This document shows positions 26,528 to 35,445 of a stretch of DNA of 64,000 nucleotides, one piece after another. Each line of letters starts with the position of its first letter. The stretch's first letter is position 1. The position numbers and the translations under genes were made by a program. The notes beneath the pieces were generated by a model. That model searched no databases and was not told the DNA's origin. It was given only the letters and a program-made list of their open reading frames with translations. Source of the DNA: Haloarcula japonica DSM 6131 (lineage in GTDB: Archaea; Halobacteriota; Halobacteria; Halobacteriales; Haloarculaceae); NCBI RefSeq assembly GCF_000336635.1, contig NZ_AOLY01000037.1, positions 482,893 to 546,892 of the forward strand, given 5' to 3'.

Positions 26528-27301
26528 TTAGCCGCAGATGTTGGCAGTCACGTACACGTTGCCGGTATCGGTTATCTCCACGCCGATGCCGACAAGATTG
26601 GCGTTGGGGAGCGTGAGCCGTTCGCGGTAGTCCGGCCACGCCATCCAGTCATCGACAATTTTTCTGGCGACTTCCTTGTCGGTGGCGTGGAACAGTTCCT
26701 CGCCGTTCTCCTCGTATGTCTGGCCGGCGACGGTCTTCTCAACTGCCTCGAACCGGTTTCGGTCCGGCTGCTCTATGTACTCGCCCTCTGCAGAGTCGAA
26801 CGTACACCGGTCGTAGAGGCCGGTGTTTTCGTACCGGTCTTTACTGGAGACGCTGTCGATTTTGTGGATCGCATTCCCTTCGATGGCCATCTGCTTGCTG
26901 TGGTTCTTTGCCATCTCGTTGAGGTCTTCTTCTGTCCGAAGTCCTGATTCGAATGGGGAGACACCTGCGGCCTCGCGTTCCTCGTTGAGGAACTGCCGGA
27001 CGTATTTCGAGACGTTCTGTTCGTTGAACTCCCGCGCCGGTATCGACTCCTGCTGTGGGGTCGCTGTCTCGCCCACTGCCTCGTTTGGTTCCGCCGTTGG
27101 TGCTGGCGTCGTACTGGTGCCTGCTGTCGCCGTCGCCGTTGAACTACCGCCATCACCGCCGCCGTCGTCGCTCTGTGAATCGGCTGTCTGTGTCGGCGTA
27201 TCCGCTGTCCCGCCAGCGAACTGTGCTCCGATAAGGACTCCCGTCCCTAAAACCACAAGGAGCACCACAGCGGCGACAGCGAGTAACCCTTTCTTTACCA
27301 T
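26528..27301 (-). CDS. Membrane-anchored CAP (SCP/PR-1) domain protein
   Basis: 257 aa. One N-terminal hydrophobic helix (about 4-26), a Ser/Thr/Gly/Asp-rich linker to ~85, then a CAP domain: [38 protein letters not shown], a central region with [16 protein letters not shown], and [32 protein letters not shown] at the C-terminus. CAP proteins are extracellular and lack a single known activity. Divergent from srp19. Confidence 0.88.
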   Translation of the reverse strand: MVKKGLLAVAAVVLLVVLGTGVLIGAQFAGGTADTPTQTADSQSDDGGGDGGSSTATATAGTSTTPAPTAEPNEAVGETATPQQESIPAREFNEQNVSKYVRQFLNEEREAAGVSPFESGLRTEEDLNEMAKNHSKQMAIEGNAIHKIDSVSSKDRYENTGLYDRCTFDSAEGEYIEQPDRNRFEAVEKTVAGQTYEENGEELFHATDKEVARKIVDDWMAWPDYRERLTLPNANLVGIGVEITDTGNVYVTANICG

Positions 27302-27423
27302 ATGCCACGGATAGATTACAGAGGTATGTAAGCTTGATTCTTCATATATTTAATCTAATTATCATTTCATCTACCGTCGGCGGTGACGATAACCCATATA
27401 TGCCACGGGCGGCCACTGCCGGT

Positions 27424-27702
27424 ATGGTCGAGAACGTTATCTGGCCGGCGGCACTTGACGCCAACCGTTCGCGCAGCGACGGGCGTCGCGTGTCACTGGA
27501 TCTGGCCGTCGAGGACCCGACTGTCGACGAAATCGCCAAAGCCGTCCAGCAGGTCGGTTACGACGCAGTCATCGAGCGGGACAAGACGTATCCGCGCGAG
27601 TACGAAGCCCGCGGGCGAGTCGTCGTCAAGGACGCGGACGATGCGACGAAAAGCGACCTGCTCGGGGCTGTGGCGGCCTACATGCAGGCGCTACGTGAAT
27701 GA
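27424..27702 (+). CDS. srp19: Signal recognition particle 19 kDa protein
   Basis: 92 aa from ATG 27424. [20 protein letters not shown] is the SRP19 N-terminal RNA-binding motif; [38 protein letters not shown] completes the fold. It binds the 7S RNA and prepares it for SRP54. A TATA-like CCATATATG at 27394-27402 lies about 25 nt before this ATG and excludes the longer frame from 27334. Ends in a 4-bp overlap with gar1. Confidence 0.95.
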   Translation: MVENVIWPAALDANRSRSDGRRVSLDLAVEDPTVDEIAKAVQQVGYDAVIERDKTYPREYEARGRVVVKDADDATKSDLLGAVAAYMQALRE

Positions 27703-27926
27703 AACGCATCGGCACTGTCTCGCGGGTCGCACAGGGACTGGCCGTCGTCCGGGCACCCGACGACGAGTACGCGTCCGTGGGAACTGACGTGGTCGACGAG
27801 GAACTCCAGACGGTCGGCTCCGTCGTCGACGTGTTCGGTCCGGTCGAACGCCCGTACCTCGCAGTCTCACCGAACGCCAGCGTACACCTCCCGACGCTGG
27901 TCGGCACGGTCCTGTACGCGCGGTAA
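27699..27926 (+). CDS. gar1: H/ACA ribonucleoprotein protein Gar1
   Basis: 75 aa, close to the minimal archaeal size. [48 protein letters not shown] is the Gar1 beta-barrel. It joins Cbf5, Nop10 and L7Ae in rRNA pseudouridylation particles. Overlaps srp19 by 4 bp, a pairing seen in other haloarchaea, so both RNP proteins are translated together. Confidence 0.93.
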   Translation: MKRIGTVSRVAQGLAVVRAPDDEYASVGTDVVDEELQTVGSVVDVFGPVERPYLAVSPNASVHLPTLVGTVLYAR

Positions 27927-28001
27927 CAGTCCTCTAGTCCGTCGACGTCTGTCCACACCTGCTTCGTAACGCTCAAACCGGTTCCTGCAGGACGTGTGTG
28001 T

Positions 28002-29114
28002 ATGGAGCGACGGTGGCGAATCCTCGGCGGTTGTGGCCTTATCGCTGGTATCTTCCTGTTCGTTCAACTCGGCGCGCTGGCGCTGGTCCAGCCCTTCGAA
28101 TCGGCTGGCTACCAGGCCGTCGAGGACCCGTCTGACCCCACGAACAGCCTCATGTACATCGGGGCAATTCTGGTCGCGACGGCAGTTATGTTGCTTGCCT
28201 TCCGCTACAATGTCGACCAGCTCATCCGCGGGCTCATCGTCTTCTCGTCGGCCTGGCTCTCTCTGTACGTGTTTCAGGTGCTGGTGCCGCCGGTGTTCAC
28301 GTACGCCGGCCTCAACGTCGTCGCCGTCCTGTTAGCGCTGGGTCTGGGAACGGCGCTGCTGGTCTATCCCGAGTGGTACGTCATCGACAGCGCCGGTGCC
28401 GTGATGGGGGCTGCCGCCGCCGGTCTGTTCGGTATCAGTTTCGGAGTGTTGCCAGCGCTCGTCCTGTTGACTGTCCTGGCCGTGTACGATGCGATCAGCG
28501 TCTACGGAACTGAGCACATGCTCACGCTGGCATCGGGCGTCATGGACCTCAAGGTCCCTGTCGTCCTCGTGATCCCGATGACGCTGTCGTACTCCTATCT
28601 CGACGCAACAGCGCCGGATCCAACGGCGGAATCCGAGGAAAGCGACGAATCGGCGGCGGCGAACGACGCGGCCGAGGGGCCGGCGACCACAGCAACCGGG
28701 ACTGACGCGGACGGTCCGGCGGTTGCGGATGGGAGCCAGCCGGCGGACCGTCCCGACGAAGCGACAGAGACTGGCGACACAGACGAAAGTGCTGACGTTC
28801 ATGCCGACCCGCTAGAGCGCGATGCGCTGTTTATCGGTCTCGGTGACGCCATCATCCCGTCGATACTCGTCGCCAGCGCCGCGTTCTTCGCTTCAGCGGA
28901 CGTACTGTCGGTGTTCGGCGTCCCGTTGCCGGCGCTGACCGCGATGATCGGGTCCTACGTCGGCCTGACGATACTGCTGTGGATGGTGCTGAAGGGGCGC
29001 GCACACGCAGGACTCCCGCTCTTGAACGGTGGAACTATCGCCGGCTACATCATTGGCGCGCTTGCCGCGGGTATCAGTCTGGTCGACGCCCTCGGTCTCG
29101 GCCCGTACCTCTGA
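28002..29114 (+). CDS. Presenilin-type intramembrane aspartyl protease (PSH)
   Basis: 370 aa from ATG 28002. Around nine hydrophobic segments. Catalytic Asp pair: Tyr162-Asp163 (LAVYDAIS) and Asp282 in GLGD (FIGLGDAII); the PAL region reads GLPLLNGG (338-344). A ~70-residue Asp/Ser/Thr-rich insertion (about 203-272) separates the two catalytic helices, in the place of the cytosolic loop. It would cut membrane proteins within the bilayer. Stops 17 bp before the convergent cyclodeaminase homologue. Confidence 0.92.
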   Translation: MERRWRILGGCGLIAGIFLFVQLGALALVQPFESAGYQAVEDPSDPTNSLMYIGAILVATAVMLLAFRYNVDQLIRGLIVFSSAWLSLYVFQVLVPPVFTYAGLNVVAVLLALGLGTALLVYPEWYVIDSAGAVMGAAAAGLFGISFGVLPALVLLTVLAVYDAISVYGTEHMLTLASGVMDLKVPVVLVIPMTLSYSYLDATAPDPTAESEESDESAAANDAAEGPATTATGTDADGPAVADGSQPADRPDEATETGDTDESADVHADPLERDALFIGLGDAIIPSILVASAAFFASADVLSVFGVPLPALTAMIGSYVGLTILLWMVLKGRAHAGLPLLNGGTIAGYIIGALAAGISLVDALGLGPYL

Positions 29115-29131
29115 ATAGGTTCTCGCAACAG

Positions 29132-30139
29132 CTATCGGCCGGTCAGGGCCTTGCTCGCGGGCGCGAAATCGATCTCCTCCCCCCGGCCCTCGGCCTTCGC
29201 CCGCTCGTACAGCATATGGCCCGCAGCGACGGTTTCGATAGCCGTCCCGCCGGAGTCGAAGACTGTAATTTCCTCTGGAGACTGCCGCCCGGGCGCGTTG
29301 CCGGCGACGATATCACCTAGCTCGGCGTGGACGTGGTCCTCGTCGATGACGCCTGCATCGAGGGCGTTGATGAACGACCCGGCGTCCTGTGTCACCCGCT
29401 CGCGCAGGTCCGGGACGTACGTGGCGCGTTCGATTGTCGTTGCATCCAGTTCGTTCTTCTCGGGGTGGTACTGGCCCATCGCAGTCACGTGGGTTCCCGG
29501 TTCGAGCAGGTCGCCGTCGAACACCGGTTCGCTCGCACTGGTCGCCGTGATAACGACGTCGGCCCCCTCAATTGCTGCGGCCGGGGACGCGACGGCAGCC
29601 ACTGTCGGGTCCAGCGCGTCGTTCATCTCCGCGGCGAAGGACTCCCGGTTACTGGCCGTCGGCGAATACACCTCAATGCGATCGAAATCACGGACCGTTG
29701 CCGTCGCACGGACCTGGCCGCGGGCCTGTGCGCCACTGCCGATAATTGCGAGGTCGCTGGCGTCACGGCGGGCCAGTGCGTCGACACCGACCGCCCCGGC
29801 CGCGCCGGTCTTGTGCGGGTTCATACTCGCACCATCGAGGACAGCGAGCGGGTCGCCGCTGTCGGCGTCGAATATCGGGAGCGTGAAGTGTGCGTCTCGC
29901 CCGCTGAAACCGGCCGCGTAGGTGTACCCGCCCATCGCACCGGTGTCGGGGAGAATCGCGAGATAGCCCGTCAACATGCCGGCGGGCTCGTCCGAGAACA
30001 GCGTTGTTCTGGGAGTCGCCGGGGCACCCTCACCACGCTGGCGATATCCCTCTCTGACGGCGTCGACGTATTCAGTGGGTTCAGCGAGGTCAGCTACTTC
30101 GTCGCTCTGCAGGAACAGCGCTGTCGCATCTGTCGTCAT
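29132..30139 (-). CDS. Ornithine cyclodeaminase/mu-crystallin family protein (alanine dehydrogenase-like)
   Basis: 335 aa. Rossmann motif IIGSGAQARGQVRATA (about 134-149), preceded by the conserved SMNPHKTGAAGAVGVDALARRD (catalytic Lys region) and followed by DVVITATSASEPV and THVTAMGQYHPEKNELD. Members act as ornithine cyclodeaminase, archaeal alanine dehydrogenase or ketimine reductase; sequence alone does not choose. NAD(P)-dependent, cytosolic. TATA element CAGTATAAG at about 30164-30172 gives a leaderless start. Confidence 0.9.
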   Translation of the reverse strand: MTTDATALFLQSDEVADLAEPTEYVDAVREGYRQRGEGAPATPRTTLFSDEPAGMLTGYLAILPDTGAMGGYTYAAGFSGRDAHFTLPIFDADSGDPLAVLDGASMNPHKTGAAGAVGVDALARRDASDLAIIGSGAQARGQVRATATVRDFDRIEVYSPTASNRESFAAEMNDALDPTVAAVASPAAAIEGADVVITATSASEPVFDGDLLEPGTHVTAMGQYHPEKNELDATTIERATYVPDLRERVTQDAGSFINALDAGVIDEDHVHAELGDIVAGNAPGRQSPEEITVFDSGGTAIETVAAGHMLYERAKAEGRGEEIDFAPASKALTGR

Positions 30140-30254
30140 ACTCCGTCGTTTGGGCGAGTGACTCTTATACTGCCCGGCAGTGCTAATCTGTTCAATCGGA
30201 TACCGGTCACTGGATATCTATCGAAAACAGGAGAGTAGACGGGTGGGACAGGGC

Positions 30255-30488
30255 TCAGTCCGCTGTCTGTAGCGGGTCCGACTGGGCGCTCTGCTTGGTC
30301 GGCGTGTCGTTCGGAACCGGGTCGACGGGAGCACGGACGAACATTGCGTGGCCGATGAGGCCGACTGTTACGACAGAAGCCATCGGAATCGCCGTCGTCA
30401 GTTCGAAGCCGACAACGAACAGAGAGGCGGTGATGCCGGCCATGGCGAGCGGAATGAGTCCAAGAATGATGTCGTAATATCCCGTCAT
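30255..30488 (-). CDS. Small two-helix membrane protein
   Basis: 77 aa. Two hydrophobic segments (about 7-28 and 34-52), then a hydrophilic tail rich in P, T, D and S. ATG at 30488 with TATA-like TTCATATACC about 27-36 nt upstream. No family recognised. Stands 116 bp upstream of the cyclodeaminase homologue's start, same strand. Confidence 0.65.
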   Translation of the reverse strand: MTGYYDIILGLIPLAMAGITASLFVVGFELTTAIPMASVVTVGLIGHAMFVRAPVDPVPNDTPTKQSAQSDPLQTAD

Positions 30489-30964
30489 AAGTATGAATTA
30501 TTCTACGGTAGTGGGGTATATGAATGTTTCCCTAAAATACGAGATAATACACGCAATGGCCCCTGCAAATTTACTCAGTACCCGCTGGGTAACAATCTCA
30601 TAAGTTATGAGTTGGATAGCGGGGAAAAGTTTATATGCTCCCATTACTGTGAGTGGTTCACAATATAAGGACAGGGACAGCCTGTTATTGCTGGCCCGCA
30701 GCCGTACGCAGGATATTGGAATTCACCACAAAGCTGGAATTCAGTGTTCACCAACCGTATAGGGTAGCTGCTGTAACGGTTATCCAGTTCTGGGGATAAA
30801 ACCCACCTACGCACCTGTTTTCAGAATTTGAGAACTAGATTAGAGGATTCGTGGTGTCGTAAGGGTGCCTATTTTCTCCGATGATAACTGGGTCCATGTG
30901 CTTATTACGTACGCCAGGATACGTTGAGCCGGAGAAAAACGGAACACCGATTCCAAACGAGACA
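30489..30964. other. AT-rich intergenic region with an orphan promoter
   Basis: 476 bp without a credible reading frame on either strand, clearly more AT-rich than its surroundings. The left end holds the promoter of the small membrane protein. In the middle GTTTATATGC (30629-30638) is a textbook plus-strand TATA box, followed by TGTGA-GTGGT-TCACA (30648-30662), an inverted repeat over the expected start site. No protein starts nearby on the plus strand, so a small non-coding RNA or a long leader of the gene at 30965 is possible. Confidence 0.5.
30629..30662 (+). promoter_or_regulatory. TATA box with downstream inverted repeat
   Basis: TATA box at 30629-30638 and inverted repeat TGTGA(N5)TCACA at 30648-30662. 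A regulator bound there would overlap the transcript start. On the opposite strand TATATTGTG (30658-30666) could also act as a promoter element. Direction and product are unproven. Confidence 0.45.
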
Positions 30965-31132
30965 ATGAGCACGAACGCAACGGACAACACGACGGACGCC
31001 GCGACCGACGATCAAGAACGACGATACGCCGAACTGAACATCGGGGACGAGGAGTTCGTAATTTACGACCGGGAGAACCACCAAGCATGGATTCAGTCGA
31101 CAGAGTCGCTCGAAGTCGCCGACCTGCGATAG
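30965..31132 (+). CDS. 55-aa acidic haloarchaeal protein
   Basis: ATG at 30965 begins MSTNATDNTTDAATDDQERR, a disordered acidic lead, followed by a compact domain YAELNIGDEEFVIYDRENHQAWIQS and VADLR. The frame is open back to 30881 but that part has non-haloarchaeal composition. Similar tiny proteins (DUF7331-like) are widespread in haloarchaea, function unknown. It is convergent with the DUF3054 gene. Confidence 0.65.
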   Translation: MSTNATDNTTDAATDDQERRYAELNIGDEEFVIYDRENHQAWIQSTESLEVADLR

Positions 31133-31168
31133 TCCGTCACCGGCACGATATCTCTGCTACAGGCCGCC

Positions 31169-31582
31169 CTATTTTGCGACTGCAATCGCACCCCGCCAGA
31201 GCAACAGCAGCGTACCACCGACGAACACCGATACGACTGCGAATGTCAGCGCCGCACTACCGGGGAACACCGCCGTTGATCGGAGTCCCTGCGCGATTCC
31301 AACTGCCAGTACCCACCCCACGATAGTGCGCCCGAGAGCCGCTCGAACTGTTCCGGTCGCAGCGGCGGTGTACAGCCCCCCGAGTCCCGCGACGAGGAGC
31401 CAGCCGAGATAAAAGGGGGTCAGCGTTCCGGCGAACCGACCCGGGTTGAGTATCGGATTGATACCGTGGGTCAACTCCCCAATACCGACGAACAAAGCAA
31501 TCGCCAGCAGGTCACCGACAGCGACCAGCGCCGTCCGTGCGGACAGTTCGATACGACCGTTCCCCACCGTCGAGACGCTCAT
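31169..31582 (-). CDS. DUF3054 family membrane protein
   Basis: 137 aa from ATG 31582 (MSVSTVGNGRIELS); an eight-residue upstream extension is unsupported. Four hydrophobic segments; the sequence LLAIALFVGIGELTHGINPILNPGRFAGTLTPFYLGWLL is typical of DUF3054, and GRTIVGWVLAVGIAQGLRS follows. Function unknown. Divergent from the acetyltransferase at 31693. Confidence 0.85.
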   Translation of the reverse strand: MSVSTVGNGRIELSARTALVAVGDLLAIALFVGIGELTHGINPILNPGRFAGTLTPFYLGWLLVAGLGGLYTAAATGTVRAALGRTIVGWVLAVGIAQGLRSTAVFPGSAALTFAVVSVFVGGTLLLLWRGAIAVAK

Positions 31583-31692
31583 ACAGACAGTTCCGGCTCC
31601 GGACACTTCGCTCTCCCGGATTCGGCGACAGCGATTGGTGCCTTAGAATAGGGACCAGCACTGATTACAGTGGTGGCCCGTTCAGTTGGACT

Positions 31693-32241
31693 ATGGAGTT
31701 CACGCTGCTCGGCTGGCCCGAGGACGGCCACCGGCTCCGGCTGGACCATGAGCAGTTCGCGTACGCGGGCAAGTTCGTGATGACCTCGACCGGGAAGGCT
31801 GTCATCGGAGACGACGGGGTCGTGGCCGCGGCTGCGTTCGACGCTGACCGGACAGACTCGGACACACTCTGTGTCCGGTATATCACCGTTCGGCAGGACC
31901 GTCAGGGCGACCGGCTCGGTGCCCGTCTCCTTCGATTCGTCCGGGAGCGGGCCACAGACCGGGGCTTCAAACACGTGTCCATCGGTGTCAACAATCCGTT
32001 TTCGTATCAGGCCGCCTACCGGGCCGGATTCTGCTTCAGCGGCGCGGAGTCTGGGATGGCCGAACTCGACCTCGTCTGGCCGGGCGACCGCAGCACCGAC
32101 CGGTATCAGGCCGGGCTGGACCTGTTTCGCGAGCGCGACCTCTCGCCAAAGGAGGAATCGTTCCTCGCGGCGAAAGGCGACGCCGACCCCCCGTCGGTCC
32201 TCGACGACTGGGCCGAACAGCCGCCCACGCCGACCGGCTGA
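31693..32241 (+). CDS. GNAT-family N-acetyltransferase
   Basis: 182 aa from ATG 31693 ([12 protein letters not shown]). The acetyl-CoA loop region is [34 protein letters not shown] (Q/RxxGxG/A form), followed by [22 protein letters not shown]. Substrate unknown. Lies 79 bp upstream of fen on the same strand. Confidence 0.85.
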   Translation: MEFTLLGWPEDGHRLRLDHEQFAYAGKFVMTSTGKAVIGDDGVVAAAAFDADRTDSDTLCVRYITVRQDRQGDRLGARLLRFVRERATDRGFKHVSIGVNNPFSYQAAYRAGFCFSGAESGMAELDLVWPGDRSTDRYQAGLDLFRERDLSPKEESFLAAKGDADPPSVLDDWAEQPPTPTG

Positions 32242-32320
32242 CAAGGGGCCCGAAACAATCCTGACAGCGTGGCGCGCCGTCTCCGGGGGATTCAAACCGC
32301 TGTCGGCCAAAGGCCTGCCA

Positions 32321-33301
32321 ATGGGAAACGCTGATTTACGGTCGCTCGCGGCGCTGTCGGACGTGTCGTTCGACGAGCTCGGCGGGAGCGTCGTCGCCGT
32401 GGACGCCCACAACTGGCTCTATCGCTACCTGACGACGACGGTGAAGTTCACCAGTGAATCGAAGTACACCACGGATGACGGCGAGGAGGTGGCGAACCTC
32501 ATCGGCGTCGTCCAAGGGCTGCCGAAGTTCTTCGAACACGACATGACGCCGGTGTTCGTCTTCGACGGCGCGGTCACAGACCTGAAAGACGACGAGGTCG
32601 AGAAGCGCCGCGAGCAACGCGAGAAATACGAGTCCGAACTGGAGGAAGCCCGGGAAGCGGGCGACAGCACCCGCGTCGCCAAACTCGACTCCCGCACGCA
32701 GCGTCTTACCGACACCATCGTCGACACCACGCGGGACCTGCTGGAACTGCTCGACGTGCCTATCGTCGACGCCCCGGCAGAAGGCGAGGGGCAGGCATCG
32801 GTGATGGCCCGGCGGGGCGACGTGGACTACGTCGGGACCGAGGACTACGACGCACTGCTGTTCGGCGCACCGATGACGCTCCGCCAGATCACGTCGAAGG
32901 GCGACCCCGAACTGATGGACTTCGAGGCCACGCTTGAGCGGCACGACCTCACCTGGGAGCAACTGGTCGACGCGGCGATTCTGATGGGAACTGACTTCAA
33001 CGAGGGCATCTCCGGTATCGGCCCGAAGACCGCCGTCAAGGAACTCCACGAGCACGGCGACCTCTACACCGTTCTCGAAGCCCGAAACGAACACATCGAC
33101 CACGCCGACCGCATCCGGAACCTGTTTCTGGACCCGGCAGTGACCGACGACTACGAGATCCCCGACAGCATCGAGCCGGATCTCGATGCCGCCCGAGCGT
33201 TCGTCACCGATCAATGGGAAGTCGACGCCGACGAAGTCGCTCGCGGGTTCGAACGCATTGATGACTCAGTCGTCCAGACCGGACTCGACCGCTGGGCGTG
33301 A
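32321..33301 (+). CDS. fen: Flap endonuclease 1
   Basis: 326 aa from ATG 32321 ([11 protein letters not shown]). Removes 5' flaps during Okazaki fragment maturation and repair. N domain with [13 protein letters not shown] and [13 protein letters not shown] domain with [29 protein letters not shown] (metal-binding Glu/Asp), and helix-hairpin-helix [21 protein letters not shown]. The very end, QTGLDRWA, resembles a PCNA-interacting peptide (QxxLxxW) with Ala in place of the last aromatic residue. Complete length. Confidence 0.96.
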   Translation: MGNADLRSLAALSDVSFDELGGSVVAVDAHNWLYRYLTTTVKFTSESKYTTDDGEEVANLIGVVQGLPKFFEHDMTPVFVFDGAVTDLKDDEVEKRREQREKYESELEEAREAGDSTRVAKLDSRTQRLTDTIVDTTRDLLELLDVPIVDAPAEGEGQASVMARRGDVDYVGTEDYDALLFGAPMTLRQITSKGDPELMDFEATLERHDLTWEQLVDAAILMGTDFNEGISGIGPKTAVKELHEHGDLYTVLEARNEHIDHADRIRNLFLDPAVTDDYEIPDSIEPDLDAARAFVTDQWEVDADEVARGFERIDDSVVQTGLDRWA

Positions 33302-33358
33302 CAGCAGACGCTCACGAGCGACCAACAGCAGAGTAAGGACAGCCACGACGGTTTCAGC

Positions 33359-34498
33359 TCAGACGACAGATTCGACCGTTTCGATCTCGTCGAGCGTACG
33401 GTTCCGGATGGCCTGGCCGCTGTTCGTGTCGAAGAGGTGGATGGCATTTTCGGGGAACCGGACTTTGACGCGCTGGCCAGCTTTGAGCTGTTTCATCCCA
33501 CCGACTGTCGCGATGAACTGGTCGTCCATCGACTCGTTGAACTGCAGGTGGGCCGTGTTCTCGTTCCCGCGTGGCTCGACGACGTGGACAGTCGAATCGA
33601 ACACGTTCGAACCGGTATCACTCTGGACGAACTCGATGTCTTCGGGTCTGATGCCGAGGGTAATGTCGGTCGTCCCCTCGACTTGGGCGACCGTCTCGTC
33701 GCTGAGTTCGTACTCGAACCACTCGCCCTTGAGCGTCGACCCCTCCAGCGTCGTCGGGAAGAAGTTCATCGACGGTTCACCGATGAAGCCGGCGACGAAG
33801 AGGTTATTCGGTTCGTGGTAGCACTCCAGGGGCGTCGCGCATTGTTGGAGGACGCCGTCGTTGAGGATCGCGATGCGGTCGCTCATCGTCATCGCCTCCG
33901 TCTGGTCGTGGGTGACGTACACCGTCGTGACGTCGAGGTCCTGCTGGAGCTCCTGAAGTTCGGTCCGCATCTCGGCTTTGAGCTTCGCGTCCAGGTTCGC
34001 CAGCGGCTCGTCCATCAGGAACACTTCGGGGTCCCGGACGATAGCGCGGCCCAGCGCCACGCGCTGTTGCTGCCCGCCGGAGAGCTCCCCGGGCTTGCGG
34101 TCGATGAGTTCGAAGATATCCATATCCTTACACGCCTTCTCGACACGCTCGTTGATTTCGTCGTCGGGCATGTCGGTCGATTCCTCCAGCCCGAAGGCCA
34201 TGTTCTCCCGCACGGTCATGTGCGGGTACAGGGCGTAGGACTGGAACACCATGGCCACGTTCCGACGGGCCGGCGGCTGGTCGTTGATGATCTGGCCGTC
34301 CAGTCGGATTTCGCCGCGCGTGATATCTTCGAGCCCGGCAATCATCCGCAGCGTAGTCGATTTCCCACAGCCCGATGGGCCGACGACACAGAGGAACTCG
34401 CCGTCCTCGATGTCGACCGATACCTGATCGACCGCCACGATTTCGCCGTCGTCGTCTTGGAACGTCTTCGTTACCTCGTCCAGTGTAAGTTGTGCCAT
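33359..34498 (-). CDS. Sugar-type ABC importer ATP-binding protein (MalK/UgpC class)
   Basis: 379 aa. Walker A GPSGCGKST (39-47), Q loop VFQSYALYPHMTV, signature LSGGQQQRVALGRA, Walker B FLMDEPLANLDA, switch His YVTHDQTEA; residues ~240-379 form the MalK-type regulatory OB/TOBE domain (GFIGEPSMNFF, LGIRPEDI). Third gene of a permease-permease-ATPase unit, 17 bp after the second permease. Such sets import sugars, glycerol-3-phosphate or similar; substrate not determinable here. Confidence 0.93.
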   Translation of the reverse strand: MAQLTLDEVTKTFQDDDGEIVAVDQVSVDIEDGEFLCVVGPSGCGKSTTLRMIAGLEDITRGEIRLDGQIINDQPPARRNVAMVFQSYALYPHMTVRENMAFGLEESTDMPDDEINERVEKACKDMDIFELIDRKPGELSGGQQQRVALGRAIVRDPEVFLMDEPLANLDAKLKAEMRTELQELQQDLDVTTVYVTHDQTEAMTMSDRIAILNDGVLQQCATPLECYHEPNNLFVAGFIGEPSMNFFPTTLEGSTLKGEWFEYELSDETVAQVEGTTDITLGIRPEDIEFVQSDTGSNVFDSTVHVVEPRGNENTAHLQFNESMDDQFIATVGGMKQLKAGQRVKVRFPENAIHLFDTNSGQAIRNRTLDEIETVESVV

Positions 34499-34515
34499 TG
34501 TGAATACCTCCGTGA

Positions 34516-35445
34516 TTACTCTCCAGCGACGCCTTTCGCGAACTGTTCGCCGAACACGATGTAGACGAGCAGCGTCGGCAGTGCTGCGACGATGGCGCCT
34601 GCCATCGTGGTGTTGAACGACTGAATGACCCCACCAGTGAGCGCCGCGAGGCGCTGGGTCGCCACCTGCGAGGCCGGCTCGTTAATGAGCACCAGCGCGA
34701 ACAGCAGATCGTTGTACACCTGCGTGAACTGGTAGATGAGCGTCACCGCGAACATCGGTAGCGACAGCGGGAGGATGATGTTGCGGTAGATGCTGAACGC
34801 ACTCGCGCCGTCGAGGCGAGCGGCCTCAATCATCTCCTCGGAGATGCTCTGGTAGTACGACCGGAACAGCAGCGTACAGATCGGTATCCCGTACGCCGCG
34901 TGGGTAACCGACAACTGCAGCAACTGCACGTAGCCGTTGCGGCTCGGATACTGCCAACTGCCGCCCGTGATAAAGCCGAAGAGGGTGTTGACGAATCCCT
35001 CGACTAGTCCGGGGAACACTTGGAACCAGAACTGTGCCAGCGGGACCAGCACGGCCTGATAGGGGATGAAGATGCCTGCGATGATGAGCACGACCACGCC
35101 GACTTGGCCGCGCCAGCTGATCGTCGTCAGCCCGTACGCGGTCAGGCTCCCAAGCAGCGCCGACATGATCGTCGCCGGAATCGCCATCAGCAGCGAGTTC
35201 AGCAGCCCCGGCCGGAGCGTGTTCCAGGCGGTACTGAGCGCTTCGAGCGTGAACCCGTCAGCGCCCGGGGGCGCGAACGGGAGCGTCCGTGCGAACGCGC
35301 TCTCGGTCTTGAACATCGTCATCACGGCCGTCTCCACCGGGAAGAGGTAGAAGACGATGCCCGCCAGCAGGAGGACATACAGGCCGATACGGCTGTTCTC
35401 TGTACTGCGGAGTTCGTCGATGAAATCCCCGTCTCTGATACTCAT
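34516..35445 (-). CDS. ABC importer permease (MalG type)
   Basis: 309 aa, six membrane segments. The EAA loop reads EEMIEAARLDGASAFSIYRNIILPLSLP, the contact for the ATPase. N-terminal LLAGIVFYLFPVETAVMTMFK is the first helix. Its ATG overlaps the stop of the other permease by 4 bp. It partners the MalF-type protein encoded upstream. Confidence 0.92.
   Translation of the reverse strand: MSIRDGDFIDELRSTENSRIGLYVLLLAGIVFYLFPVETAVMTMFKTESAFARTLPFAPPGADGFTLEALSTAWNTLRPGLLNSLLMAIPATIMSALLGSLTAYGLTTISWRGQVGVVVLIIAGIFIPYQAVLVPLAQFWFQVFPGLVEGFVNTLFGFITGGSWQYPSRNGYVQLLQLSVTHAAYGIPICTLLFRSYYQSISEEMIEAARLDGASAFSIYRNIILPLSLPMFAVTLIYQFTQVYNDLLFALVLINEPASQVATQRLAALTGGVIQSFNTTMAGAIVAALPTLLVYIVFGEQFAKGVAGE

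Noticed and set aside
32280..32310. tRNA-like GGATTCAAACC motif before fen
   Set aside because: No acceptor, D or anticodon arm can be formed around it.
31579..32412. 277-codon minus-strand frame over the acetyltransferase and fen start
   Set aside because: Antisense shadow; the plus-strand frame has the acetyltransferase fold and proper codon bias.
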